Shown here: in pieces, positions 57,495-64,000 of the stretch
Numbering within the stretch: the first letter of the stretch is position 1
Layout of the letters: each line of letters opens with the position of its first letter
Assembly: GCF_024807655.1 (NCBI RefSeq)
Contig: NZ_JANUCR010000001.1
Coordinates: forward strand, 372,001 to 436,000
Length of the DNA stretch: 64,000 nt
DNA from: Methanococcus voltae
GTDB lineage: Archaea; AGJL01; Methanococci; Methanococcales; Methanococcaceae
Direction: 5' to 3'
Position numbers and translations under genes: made by a program
The notes under the pieces: model-generated
What the model was told of the DNA's origin: nothing
Database searches by the model: none
What the model saw: only the letters and a program-made list of their open reading frames with translations

Positions 57495-57896
57495 ATGGCC
57501 GAACCTATAATTATGGCATTCATTTGCTATCAATGAGGTTATGGTGCTGCTGATTTAGCAGGTACCAGTAGGATGCAATACCCAGCAAGCGTTAGACCTA
57601 TAAGAGTTCCATGTACAGGTAAATTCGATATTACCTACGCATTGAGAGCATTCCAAAAAGGTGCTGATGCAGTATTTGTTGCAGGTTGAAAACCTAACGA
57701 GTGTGCATTCGAAACAGGTAACTTCAGAGCGGAAGAAAGGGTTAAAATGACCAAGCAAATTCTCGATGAAATGGGAATCGGTGGAGAAAGAATCGAAATG
57801 TTCTTCATGAGTGGAGCAGACGCAGGAAAATTCACCGAAGCTGTCAAAGAAATGACTGACAGAGCTAAAAAATTAGGTCCAAACCCATTAAAATAA
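57495..57896 (+). CDS. vhuD: F420-non-reducing hydrogenase subunit D, with two selenocysteines
   Basis: Small [2Fe-2S] protein linking the Vhu hydrogenase to HdrA. It is 133 residues when UGA codons at 57534-57536 (Sec14, in FICYQUGYGAAD) and 57687-57689 (Sec65, in FVAGUKPNECAFETGN) are read as Sec. Both replace cysteines of the MvhD/HdrD-type motif. Every ORF caller would break it, as no single ORF covers it. GAAGGGATAACAATG gives the start. A SECIS hairpin and a second GC hairpin follow the stop. Confidence 0.95.
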
Positions 57897-57923
57897 GTAA
57901 AGAAGTAAGAAAAAAGAGGATGA

Positions 57924-57954
57924 GTTTTACAGGAAACCTATGGACTTGTAAAAC
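57924..57954 (+). promoter_or_regulatory. SECIS element of vhuD
   Basis: Hairpin in the 3' UTR, 28 bases after the stop. GTTTTACA (57924-57931) pairs with TGTAAAAC (57947-57954), and the upper part GGAAACC-TAT-GGACT holds the purine-rich GAA/A internal loop and CC/GG pairs typical of archaeal SECIS. It must serve two UGA codons in this cistron and possibly the one in hdrA. Confidence 0.8.
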
Positions 57955-57959
57955 GACTG

Positions 57960-57972
57960 CCCCACGTTGGGG
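57960..57972 (+). promoter_or_regulatory. GC hairpin between vhuD SECIS and vhuG
   Basis: CCCCA (57960-57964) pairs with TGGGG (57968-57972) with a three-base loop. It is followed at once by ACCTT...AAGGT, whose 3' arm includes the first bases of the vhuG ribosome binding site GGTGAT. Translational coupling or masking of vhuG is possible. Confidence 0.45.
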
Positions 57973-58002
57973 AATATACCTTTAATATTATAAGGTGATT
58001 AC

Positions 58003-58866
58003 ATGGCAGATAAAGTTAGGCTCGGATTAATACAATTATGTGGATGTTCAGGATGCCATATATCACTACTTGATTTACACGAACAATTATTAGATGTTCT
58101 TCCACATTTGGACATCGTTTATGCCCCAATCATTGCTGATGCAAAGGAAATACCAGAATGTGACGTATTTCTTATTGAAGGTGGCGTAAGAAATGAACAC
58201 GATGAACATTTAGTTCATGAAATCAGAGAAAAATCAAAAGTAGTGATTGCTTGGGGTTCATGTGCTGTATACGGTGGAATTCCAGGACTTGGAAACTTAT
58301 ACAGTAGCGAACAATTAAAAGAAACAGTTTACGGAACTGTAACAACAGACAATATTGGAGAATTGCCATCTGATGAGATAGTACCTCCATTAACTGATTC
58401 AGTTATGCCTGTTCCAAGTATCGTAGATGTTGAATATGTAATTCCAGGATGTGCTCCAAAACCAGCTCTTAATGCTGCTGCAATAGTAGCATTATTAGAA
58501 GGTAGGGAACCAGAATTACCTAAAAAGATTGTTTGTGATGAATGTCCGAGAACAAAAGAAAATGTTATACCTGAAAAATTCAAAAGAACTTTTGAAGGTA
58601 AACCAGACCCAGATAAATGTTTATTTGAACAAGGTTATACCTGTGCAGGAATGGGTACGAGAGCAGGATGCGGTGCATTATGCCCAAGTGCAGGAGTTCC
58701 ATGTAGAGGTTGCTATGGTAAAACTGATGAAGTACTTGACCAAGGTTCATCTTTGGCAAATACATATGCTGCTGCAGGCGATGAATCTTTAAAAATTGCC
58801 GATAAATCAGCATTATTCAACAGATTCACATTACCGTCAGCTTTGATTTCGAAAAAACAAAAATAA
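58003..58866 (+). CDS. vhuG: F420-non-reducing hydrogenase small subunit (VhuG)
   Basis: Electron-transfer small subunit of the Vhu NiFe hydrogenase. The 287-residue protein has LIQLCGCSGCHISLLDLHEQLLD (proximal cluster CxxC), VIAWGSCAVYGGIPGLGNLY, VIPGCAPKP, and the distal cysteines CDECPRTKE, CAGMGTRAGCGALCPSAGVPCRGC, which match three [4Fe-4S] clusters. No Tat signal is seen, consistent with a cytoplasmic enzyme. GGTGATTACATG gives the start. Confidence 0.96.
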   Translation: MADKVRLGLIQLCGCSGCHISLLDLHEQLLDVLPHLDIVYAPIIADAKEIPECDVFLIEGGVRNEHDEHLVHEIREKSKVVIAWGSCAVYGGIPGLGNLYSSEQLKETVYGTVTTDNIGELPSDEIVPPLTDSVMPVPSIVDVEYVIPGCAPKPALNAAAIVALLEGREPELPKKIVCDECPRTKENVIPEKFKRTFEGKPDPDKCLFEQGYTCAGMGTRAGCGALCPSAGVPCRGCYGKTDEVLDQGSSLANTYAAAGDESLKIADKSALFNRFTLPSALISKKQK

Positions 58867-59021
58867 TGGAAAATAATAAATTTAAATTCAATTAATTTAT
58901 TATACCATTCCATTATCGAAATTATTAATTTACAGTTATTTAATTGTAATTTAATTTCATAAATAAGGATTAAATAATTTAGAATTAGACTGATTTAGAC
59001 TAAAATAAGGACGGTGACTCT

Positions 59022-60284
59022 ATGGGTAAGATTACAATAGAACCATTAACCCGTCTTGAAGGGCATGGTAAAGTTACCATCAAGTTGGATGATTCAGGTA
59101 AACCAACTGATGTAAAATTACATATTACTGCTCTCAGGGGTTTTGAACAATTTGTAATTGGAAGACCTGCCGAAGAGGTACCAAGAATAGTCCCAAGAAT
59201 ATGCGGTATCTGCCAAACAGCTCACCACTTAGCAAGTGTTAAAGCTGTTGATGCTGCATGGGGCGCACAAATTCCAAGCGCTGCGGAAAAACAGAGAGAA
59301 TTAATGCATATTGGTAATATGATTCATAGCCACGCATTACACTTCTATTATCTTGCAGCTCCAGATTTTGTTCTTGGACCAGATGCAGACCCTGCAATTA
59401 GAAACGTTATTGGAGTAATTGATGCGGCTCCAGAAGTAGCTAAAAAAGCTATCGCACTCAGAAGAGTAGGTCAATCAATGGTTGAAGCTACTGGTGGTAA
59501 AGCTATACACCCGGTAACTGCCATTCCAGGCGGTTTATCAAAATCATTAAGTGAAGAAAAAAGAGACGAACTTTTGGCTGAAATCGATACAATGATTCAA
59601 TACGGTCAAGATGGACTCGATTTAATGAAATCACTCAATGAAAAATACTTGGATACAATTAACACATTAGGTGTAATTGATACCTGGTATTTGGGTTTAG
59701 TTAAAGACGGTAAACATAACTTCTACGGAGACACTTTAAGATTTGTTTCACCAGACGGTTCTGAAAAAATTGATTTCAAACCTGCTGACTACTTAGACTA
59801 TCTTGCAGAGCACGTCGTAGAACACAATTATGTAAAATACCCCTACAACAAAAAAGTTGGCTATCCAGAAGGATTATACAGAGTAGGTCCTTTGGCTATG
59901 ATAAATGCTTGTGATTCAATGCCTACACCTCTCGCAGAAGAGGCAAGAAAAGAATTCGCAGAGACATTTGGAAGACCAGCAAATCAATCAATAGCATACA
60001 ACCAAGCAAGATTAATCGAATTACTTTCAGCTTGCGAAAGAGCAAAAGAACTTCTTGAAGACCCAGAAATTGTTTCAACAGACGTTAAAGCAGAAGTTGA
60101 ACCAAAAGCTGGAAATGGCGTTGGTGTTGTATATGCTCCAAGAGGTACATTATTCCATAATTACGAAACCGATGATAACGGTATTGTAACTAAGGCGAAT
60201 ATGATTGTTGCTACCACGCACAACGTACCTACAATGGAAAAAGCTATCCAACAAGCCGCAGAAGTGCTTTTCAAAGACAATTAA
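59022..60284 (+). CDS. vhuA: F420-non-reducing hydrogenase large subunit, N-terminal part (VhuA)
   Basis: Catalytic large subunit of Vhu. It holds the N-terminal NiFe ligand pair in RICGICQTAHHLASVKA (about residues 60-76) but not the C-terminal DPCxxCxxH pair: the 420-residue protein ends in TTHNVPTMEKAIQQAAEVLFKDN. The missing C-terminal motif is on the separate VhuU peptide encoded 15 bases downstream, so two chains form the active site. The start follows GGACGGTGACTCT. No C-terminal maturation protease site is needed on VhuA itself. Confidence 0.97.
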   Translation: MGKITIEPLTRLEGHGKVTIKLDDSGKPTDVKLHITALRGFEQFVIGRPAEEVPRIVPRICGICQTAHHLASVKAVDAAWGAQIPSAAEKQRELMHIGNMIHSHALHFYYLAAPDFVLGPDADPAIRNVIGVIDAAPEVAKKAIALRRVGQSMVEATGGKAIHPVTAIPGGLSKSLSEEKRDELLAEIDTMIQYGQDGLDLMKSLNEKYLDTINTLGVIDTWYLGLVKDGKHNFYGDTLRFVSPDGSEKIDFKPADYLDYLAEHVVEHNYVKYPYNKKVGYPEGLYRVGPLAMINACDSMPTPLAEEARKEFAETFGRPANQSIAYNQARLIELLSACERAKELLEDPEIVSTDVKAEVEPKAGNGVGVVYAPRGTLFHNYETDDNGIVTKANMIVATTHNVPTMEKAIQQAAEVLFKDN

Positions 60285-60299
60285 GCCTCTGGTGGTAAT

Positions 60300-60434
60300 A
60301 TGGTGGATGAAACAAAATTAAATTTAATAGAAATTGTATTAAGAGCATACGACCCTTGATATTCATGTGCTGCGCATATGATTGTGGAAGATGCTGAAGG
60401 AAACGTTGTATTTGAAATTGTAAATGAAGAATAA
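60300..60434 (+). CDS. vhuU: F420-non-reducing hydrogenase selenocysteine subunit (VhuU)
   Basis: A 44-residue peptide that is the detached C terminus of the large subunit. UGA at 60357-60359 encodes Sec20 in RAYDPUYSCAAHM, the DPUxxCxxH form of the NiFe ligand motif: Sec is a direct nickel ligand. The sequence after the His is likely removed by the maturation protease after nickel insertion by HypA. The start has CTGGTGGTAAT before it. The SECIS begins within the stop codon region. Without Sec decoding this gene is missed. Confidence 0.97.
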
Positions 60435-60470
60435 TTTTTTAACCGAACCCATTGGGAGGTAAAAAATTAT
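60431..60470 (+). promoter_or_regulatory. SECIS element of vhuU
   Basis: A strong archaeal SECIS. The stem of ATAATTTTTTAACC with GGTAAAAAATTAT (one bulged A) carries the GAA (60445-60447) / A (60457) internal loop, then CCC/GGG with an ATT loop. It begins at the last base of the final codon, so the ribosome finishing vhuU must melt its base. This fits the 3' UTR position of SECIS elements in methanogens. Confidence 0.93.
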
Positions 60471-60921
60471 TTCACAATTTTTTAATTTTTTAAAATAGTT
60501 GTAATAATTGTTAAAAACAAGATTATTAAAATATTAAATATCTATCAAAGATGTTAAATATAAAGTTTTAAATTTAAAAGGTTATATTTAATTAATATTC
60601 TGATAATTATAATAATTTAAGATAATTTTTTAAGTATTAAACTAATTATCAGATTTGATATTGATGAGATATTAAGTTATATTTGAATATAAAAATGAAT
60701 ATAACAACAAATAAAAAATTTACTAAACTAACCAAATATTTAGCTAAATTTAACAAATATTTATAATAAATAAAATACATATTTAAATTGTAATTGTCTA
60801 TTATAATTATCAATTATGATTAAAATGACCAAAGTATTGTAAAATCGTGGTTATTTTAATATTCACTTAAAAACCTTCATCAGAAGGCCCCATATTATTA
60901 AAAATTTAAAAGGGGTATCAA
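60435..60921 (+). other. Intergenic region between vhuU and vhuB
   Basis: About 490 bases. It starts with the vhuU SECIS, continues with plain A/T sequence and ends with a leader structure at 60874-60915 (CCTTC/GAAGG hairpin, then CCCC pairing with GGGG of the vhuB ribosome binding site). The gap is longer than between the other vhu genes, so vhuB may have its own promoter. Confidence 0.5.
60874..60915 (+). promoter_or_regulatory. Leader hairpins over the vhuB ribosome binding site
   Basis: CCTTC at 60874-60878 pairs with GAAGG at 60883-60887 (ATCA loop). Directly after, CCCC at 60888-60891 can pair with GGGG at 60912-60915, which is the vhuB ribosome binding site seven bases before the ATG. 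The second helix could limit vhuB translation. Confidence 0.4.
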
Positions 60922-62109
60922 ATGGCTGGAATTAAAATTCAAGAAGATGCGTGTCTTGTTTGTAATGCTTGTGCAAAAGCATGTCCAACCGAGGCAATAG
61001 AAATTGCCCCATTTAAGACCTGTAATTTGTGCTTTTCGTGCGCAAGTGCATGTCCAACAGGGGCGTTAGTAGAAAACAATGGTAAATTGATATACAACAG
61101 TAGCAAGTGTTTAAAATGTGGAAACTGTGCAACTGCTTGTCCAACAGGCATTAAAAAAGTTGATGATAGATTCCCATACTCAAAAGGACACTGTGTACTT
61201 TGTGAAAAATGTGTTGATGCTTGTCCTATCGATATAATTTCAATCCCTGGAAAAATTGATAAACCTGAAAAGGAAATCGCAATACCTCAAGAACCTATCA
61301 AAGTAACAGATGCTTGTGTAGGTTGTTCAGAGTGTGTTCCAGTTTGTCCAGTAGATGCTATTTCTATCGAAAATGAACTTGCTGTAATTGACACTGACAA
61401 ATGTATATACTGTACTGTATGTGCACAAACATGTCCATGGAACGCCATATATGTAGCAGGCAAAAAACCTTCAAAAAGACAAAAAGAAATTAAATCATTC
61501 ACTGTTACCGAAGAATGTATCGGTTGTGAAAAATGTGTTGAAGTATGTCCTGGTGATATGATTACATACAACGCAGAAGATTTAATCGTAAAATTGCCAG
61601 AAGCTTGTCCTGCATGTCATTTATGTGAACAAAATTGTCCAGTAGATGCTATTTCATTAGAAGTAGAATATGGAAGTGCTAAACCAGTTACAGAAGAAGG
61701 TTTGGTATGGTACGAAGACAAATGTAATTACTGCGGACCTTGTGCTATAAAATGTCCTACTAATGCAATTAACTTAGTTAATCAGAAAGGACTTGAATTA
61801 CCTTCAAGAACTAAAACAGATAAAGACCCAGAATTTAGAATGTGTATCAGATGTGGTGCTTGTGTTATGAAGTGTCCTACTGGTGCTTTGAAAATGGGTA
61901 AAATTACTCACGAAGGTAAAGAATACAATAGGATTGAATTTAGCCCTGCATTATGTAATCAATGCGGTGAATGTGTAGACGTATGTCCACAAAATACATT
62001 GAAACTTACAGGCGATGAGAAAAAACCACTTGAAGGATACTGTATCCTTTGTTTAAAGTGTATAGAAGCTTGTGCTAAAGCTAAAAGAAATGCTTTAGGA
62101 TTACAATAA
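60922..62109 (+). CDS. vhuB: Polyferredoxin VhuB
   Basis: Polyferredoxin of the hydrogenase operon with 12 four-cysteine motifs, by eye, from [11 protein letters not shown] to [11 protein letters not shown], giving a capacity of twelve [4Fe-4S] clusters over 395 residues. The last motif ends CAKAK and lacks the usual proline. It probably moves electrons between the Vhu/Hdr complex and formylmethanofuran dehydrogenase, whose gene follows. AAAGGGGTATCAA precedes the ATG. It contains no Sec codon. Confidence 0.94.
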   Translation: MAGIKIQEDACLVCNACAKACPTEAIEIAPFKTCNLCFSCASACPTGALVENNGKLIYNSSKCLKCGNCATACPTGIKKVDDRFPYSKGHCVLCEKCVDACPIDIISIPGKIDKPEKEIAIPQEPIKVTDACVGCSECVPVCPVDAISIENELAVIDTDKCIYCTVCAQTCPWNAIYVAGKKPSKRQKEIKSFTVTEECIGCEKCVEVCPGDMITYNAEDLIVKLPEACPACHLCEQNCPVDAISLEVEYGSAKPVTEEGLVWYEDKCNYCGPCAIKCPTNAINLVNQKGLELPSRTKTDKDPEFRMCIRCGACVMKCPTGALKMGKITHEGKEYNRIEFSPALCNQCGECVDVCPQNTLKLTGDEKKPLEGYCILCLKCIEACAKAKRNALGLQ

Positions 62110-62342
62110 TTAACTAAATATTATCAATTAAATAAGATAATTTAACATATCAACTAAAATAACCCTGAATCATTTAAATATTTAATATAACGGTTAAATA
62201 TTTAAAAAAAATGTTTTAAATATGTATTTTTGACCTTATACATATTTAAATTAATTATTTCATTAAATATCAATTAAATGAATTCAAATTAAATATTAAA
62301 CATACTATATTATATAATATATAATTACCGTAAATCTGGTAT

Positions 62343-62351
62343 CCCTTAGGG
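62343..62351 (+). promoter_or_regulatory. Short hairpin over the fwuB ribosome binding site
   Basis: CCCTTAGGG, where the GGG is the start of the GGGGTGA ribosome binding site. The helix is only three base pairs with a three-base loop, so it is weak on its own. Confidence 0.3.
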
Positions 62352-62360
62352 GTGAATAAA

Positions 62361-63668
62361 ATGGTAAAAGTGGTTAAAAACGTAGTATGTCCATTTTGTG
62401 GAACTCTATGTGATGATATCGAAGTTCTTGTGGAAGACGGCCATATTGTAGGTACAAGAAACGCTTGTAGGATTGGAAATGCTAAATTTATGCATTATGA
62501 AGGTTCTGTAAGATACGATAGTCCTTTAATGAGAGAAAATAAAAAGGACGATTTTAAGAAAGTAGACTACGAAACAGCTATCGAAGAAACCGCAAGACTT
62601 CTTGTAGAATCAAAACTTCCGTTGATATACGGATGGAGTTCAGCAGAATGTCATGCTCAACAATTAGGTGTATTATTAGGTGAAAAGGTTCACGGTGTAT
62701 TAGACAATACAGCGAGTGTATGACACGGACCTTCACTATTGGCAGTACAAGACGTAGGCTATCCAGTAGCCACATTAGGGGAAACTAAAAACAGAGCTGA
62801 TACAGTTCTATTCTGGGGTAGCAATCCAATGCACGCTCACCCAAGACATATGAGTAGGTACTCAGTATTTGCAAGAGGGTTCTTCCGTGAAAGAGGGAGA
62901 AAAGACAGACAAATGATTGTTGTCGACCCAAGAAAAACAGATACTGCAAAATTAGCAGATATTCACCTTCAGGTTGAACCCCATAAAGATTATGAACTCG
63001 TAAGTGCTATGAGGGCAGCTTTAAAAGGTTTCAAAATTGAAGCTGATTATGTAGCGGGAATTCCTACAGAAACAGTTTATGAAGCTATGGATATTTGTAA
63101 AAATACCCAATTTGGTACATTATTCTTCTCAATGGGTATAACAATGAGTAGAGGAAAGCACAGAATCATCGATAATGCTATCCAGTTAATCGTTGATTTG
63201 AATGCACATACCAAATTTAGTTTAATGCCTATGAGAGGTCATTATAACGTAAACGGATTTAACCAAGTTAGCACGTGGATAACTGGTTATCCATACGGTG
63301 TAGACTTTTCAAGAGGCTATCCAAGATACAATCCTGGAGAAACTGCTTCAAATGATTTATTACAGAGGGGAGAAACAGATATGATGCTAAACATTGCTTC
63401 AGACCCTGGTGCACACTTCCCTCAAAAAGCTCTACAACATATGGTTAAAATTCCATTAGTATGTATTGACCCACACCAAACACCTACAAGTGAGTTAGCT
63501 AACATCGTTATGCCTACTGCACTTACAGGTGTCGAAGTTGCAGGTACTGCATATAGGATGGATGGAGTACCAATCGAACTTAGAAAAGTTGTAGATGTTC
63601 CAGAAGGCTTACTTTCAGATGCTGAAATTATCGGTAAATTATTGAAAGAAGTTGAAAAAATGGAATAA
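62361..63668 (+). CDS. fwuB: Formylmethanofuran dehydrogenase subunit B, selenocysteine-containing
   Basis: Molybdopterin-type (tungsten) catalytic subunit of formylmethanofuran dehydrogenase, which fixes CO2 onto methanofuran. Read through UGA at 62721-62723 it is one 435-residue protein with Sec121 in DNTASVUHGPS, the metal ligand position that is Cys in Fwd/Fmd. The N terminus has [11 protein letters not shown] for an [4Fe-4S] cluster. Later motifs include [16 protein letters not shown] and [19 protein letters not shown]. The preferred start is ATG at 62361 with GGGGTGA upstream; the GTG at 62352 is unlikely. The tail lies 240 bases after vhuB. Confidence 0.96.
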
Positions 63669-63733
63669 AAAAATAAATGAGTAGTAAATAAAAATATTAA
63701 ATATTAAATATTAAAAATATGTAAGTTATAAAA

Positions 63734-63743
63734 TTCCCCTTTT
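63734..63743 (+). promoter_or_regulatory. Candidate anti-SECIS segment after fwuB
   Basis: TTCCCCTTTT is complementary to the 5' arm and GAA bulge of the fwuB SECIS (AAAGGGGAA, 63789-63797). Pairing would destroy the SECIS fold, giving an RNA switch. Only sequence complementarity supports it. Confidence 0.4.
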
Positions 63744-63786
63744 ATACTTACAAAATACGTCTTGAAGAATTAAACTCAATTATTTG

Positions 63787-63814
63787 TTAAAGGGGAACCT
63801 TTTGGACCCTTTAA
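63787..63814 (+). promoter_or_regulatory. SECIS element of fwuB
   Basis: Hairpin 119 bases after the stop. TTAAAGGG (63787-63794) pairs with CCCTTTAA (63807-63814), with the GAA (63795-63797) / A (63806) internal loop and CC/GG closing a TTTT loop. It is an almost ideal archaeal SECIS. Confidence 0.93.
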
Positions 63815-64000
63815 TAAAAAATATTTTTTTATAATTTTTTATTGCATATCTAAGATATATCAAACTTTTTTTAAGCATTTAATATCAATTTAATATCAAT
63901 TTTTAATTTATATATATTAAATTATATAATGTATAAAATAATAGAATAATAGAATAGTATCTAAAATATCCAATATAAAATAATATTAATTAATATTAGG

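Noticed and set aside
58529-58813. Overlapping ORFs within vhuG on both strands
   Set aside because: They lie inside a clearly conserved hydrogenase gene in other frames and have unnatural composition.
62721-62723. UGA in fwuB marking two separate genes
   Set aside because: The UGA is at the conserved metal-ligand position before HGPS, the frame is unbroken, and a SECIS follows the gene.

Overview
This AT-rich window comes from a methanogenic archaeon of the genus Methanococcus, most probably M. voltae or a close relative. The evidence is the F420-non-reducing hydrogenase (Vhu), HdrA, AtwA, Ehb and methanogenesis marker proteins, a class III prepilin locus, archaeal MAT, deoxyhypusine synthase and HypF/HypA, ribosome binding sites of the GGTGAT type, and active selenocysteine use. 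Five in-frame UGA codons lie in four genes of the right-hand 9 kb, three archaeal SECIS hairpins lie in 3' UTRs, and a tRNA-Sec gene lies about 3 kb upstream of the first selenoprotein gene. The species is inferred; the genus-level call is firm.

Layout. 0.1-2.6 kb: proteasome alpha subunit and type II GAPDH. 2.7-11.9 kb: a minus-strand type IV-like pilus locus running from the prepilin peptidase EppA through three pilin-like proteins with class III signal peptides to several membrane or secreted accessory proteins. 12-21 kb: a cysteine-rich protein, then plus-strand genes for an HD phosphodiesterase (probably MptB), a polyferredoxin, a DUF2117 protein, an IlvB-like TPP enzyme, a topoisomerase-type zinc-finger protein and HypF. 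21.6-31.9 kb: mainly minus-strand housekeeping genes (deoxyhypusine synthase, threonine synthase, AlkD-like, methanogenesis marker 5-like, Taw3, DsrE and TusA-like proteins, SWIM protein, HypA, an RNA-binding protein and L15e) with AGOG and a short rubredoxin on the plus strand.

32.1-39.9 kb: energy-converting hydrogenase B genes, all on the minus strand: ehbE, F, G, a fused H/I-like gene, J, K, L, M and O. The NiFe catalytic large subunit EhbN is not among them. 40.3-54.4 kb: atwA, a thioredoxin/glutaredoxin-like protein, DUF169, a radical SAM protein, ThiD-ThiN, MAT, a small GTPase, SepF-like, CarS, an ACT protein, homoserine dehydrogenase, tRNA-Sec, isopentenyl phosphate kinase and methanogenesis marker 8.

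54.4-64 kb: a long intergenic region with a GC-rich structured island and tandem repeats, then hdrA-vhuD-vhuG-vhuA-vhuU-vhuB and fwuB. Together these form the electron-bifurcating core of hydrogenotrophic methanogenesis. Vhu oxidises H2, VhuD passes electrons to HdrA, the flavin-based bifurcation site, and reduced ferredoxin feeds the formylmethanofuran dehydrogenase represented by FwuB. Ehb makes low-potential ferredoxin for carbon assimilation, AtwA helps activate methyl-coenzyme M reductase, and HypF and HypA mature the NiFe hydrogenases.

The least explained signals are RNA-level: the GC-rich island upstream of hdrA, the absence of a recognisable SECIS after hdrA (a 17-bp all-AU hairpin is there instead), a possible anti-SECIS pairing after fwuB, hairpins over several ribosome binding sites, and a structured leader with mutually exclusive helices before the L15e gene.
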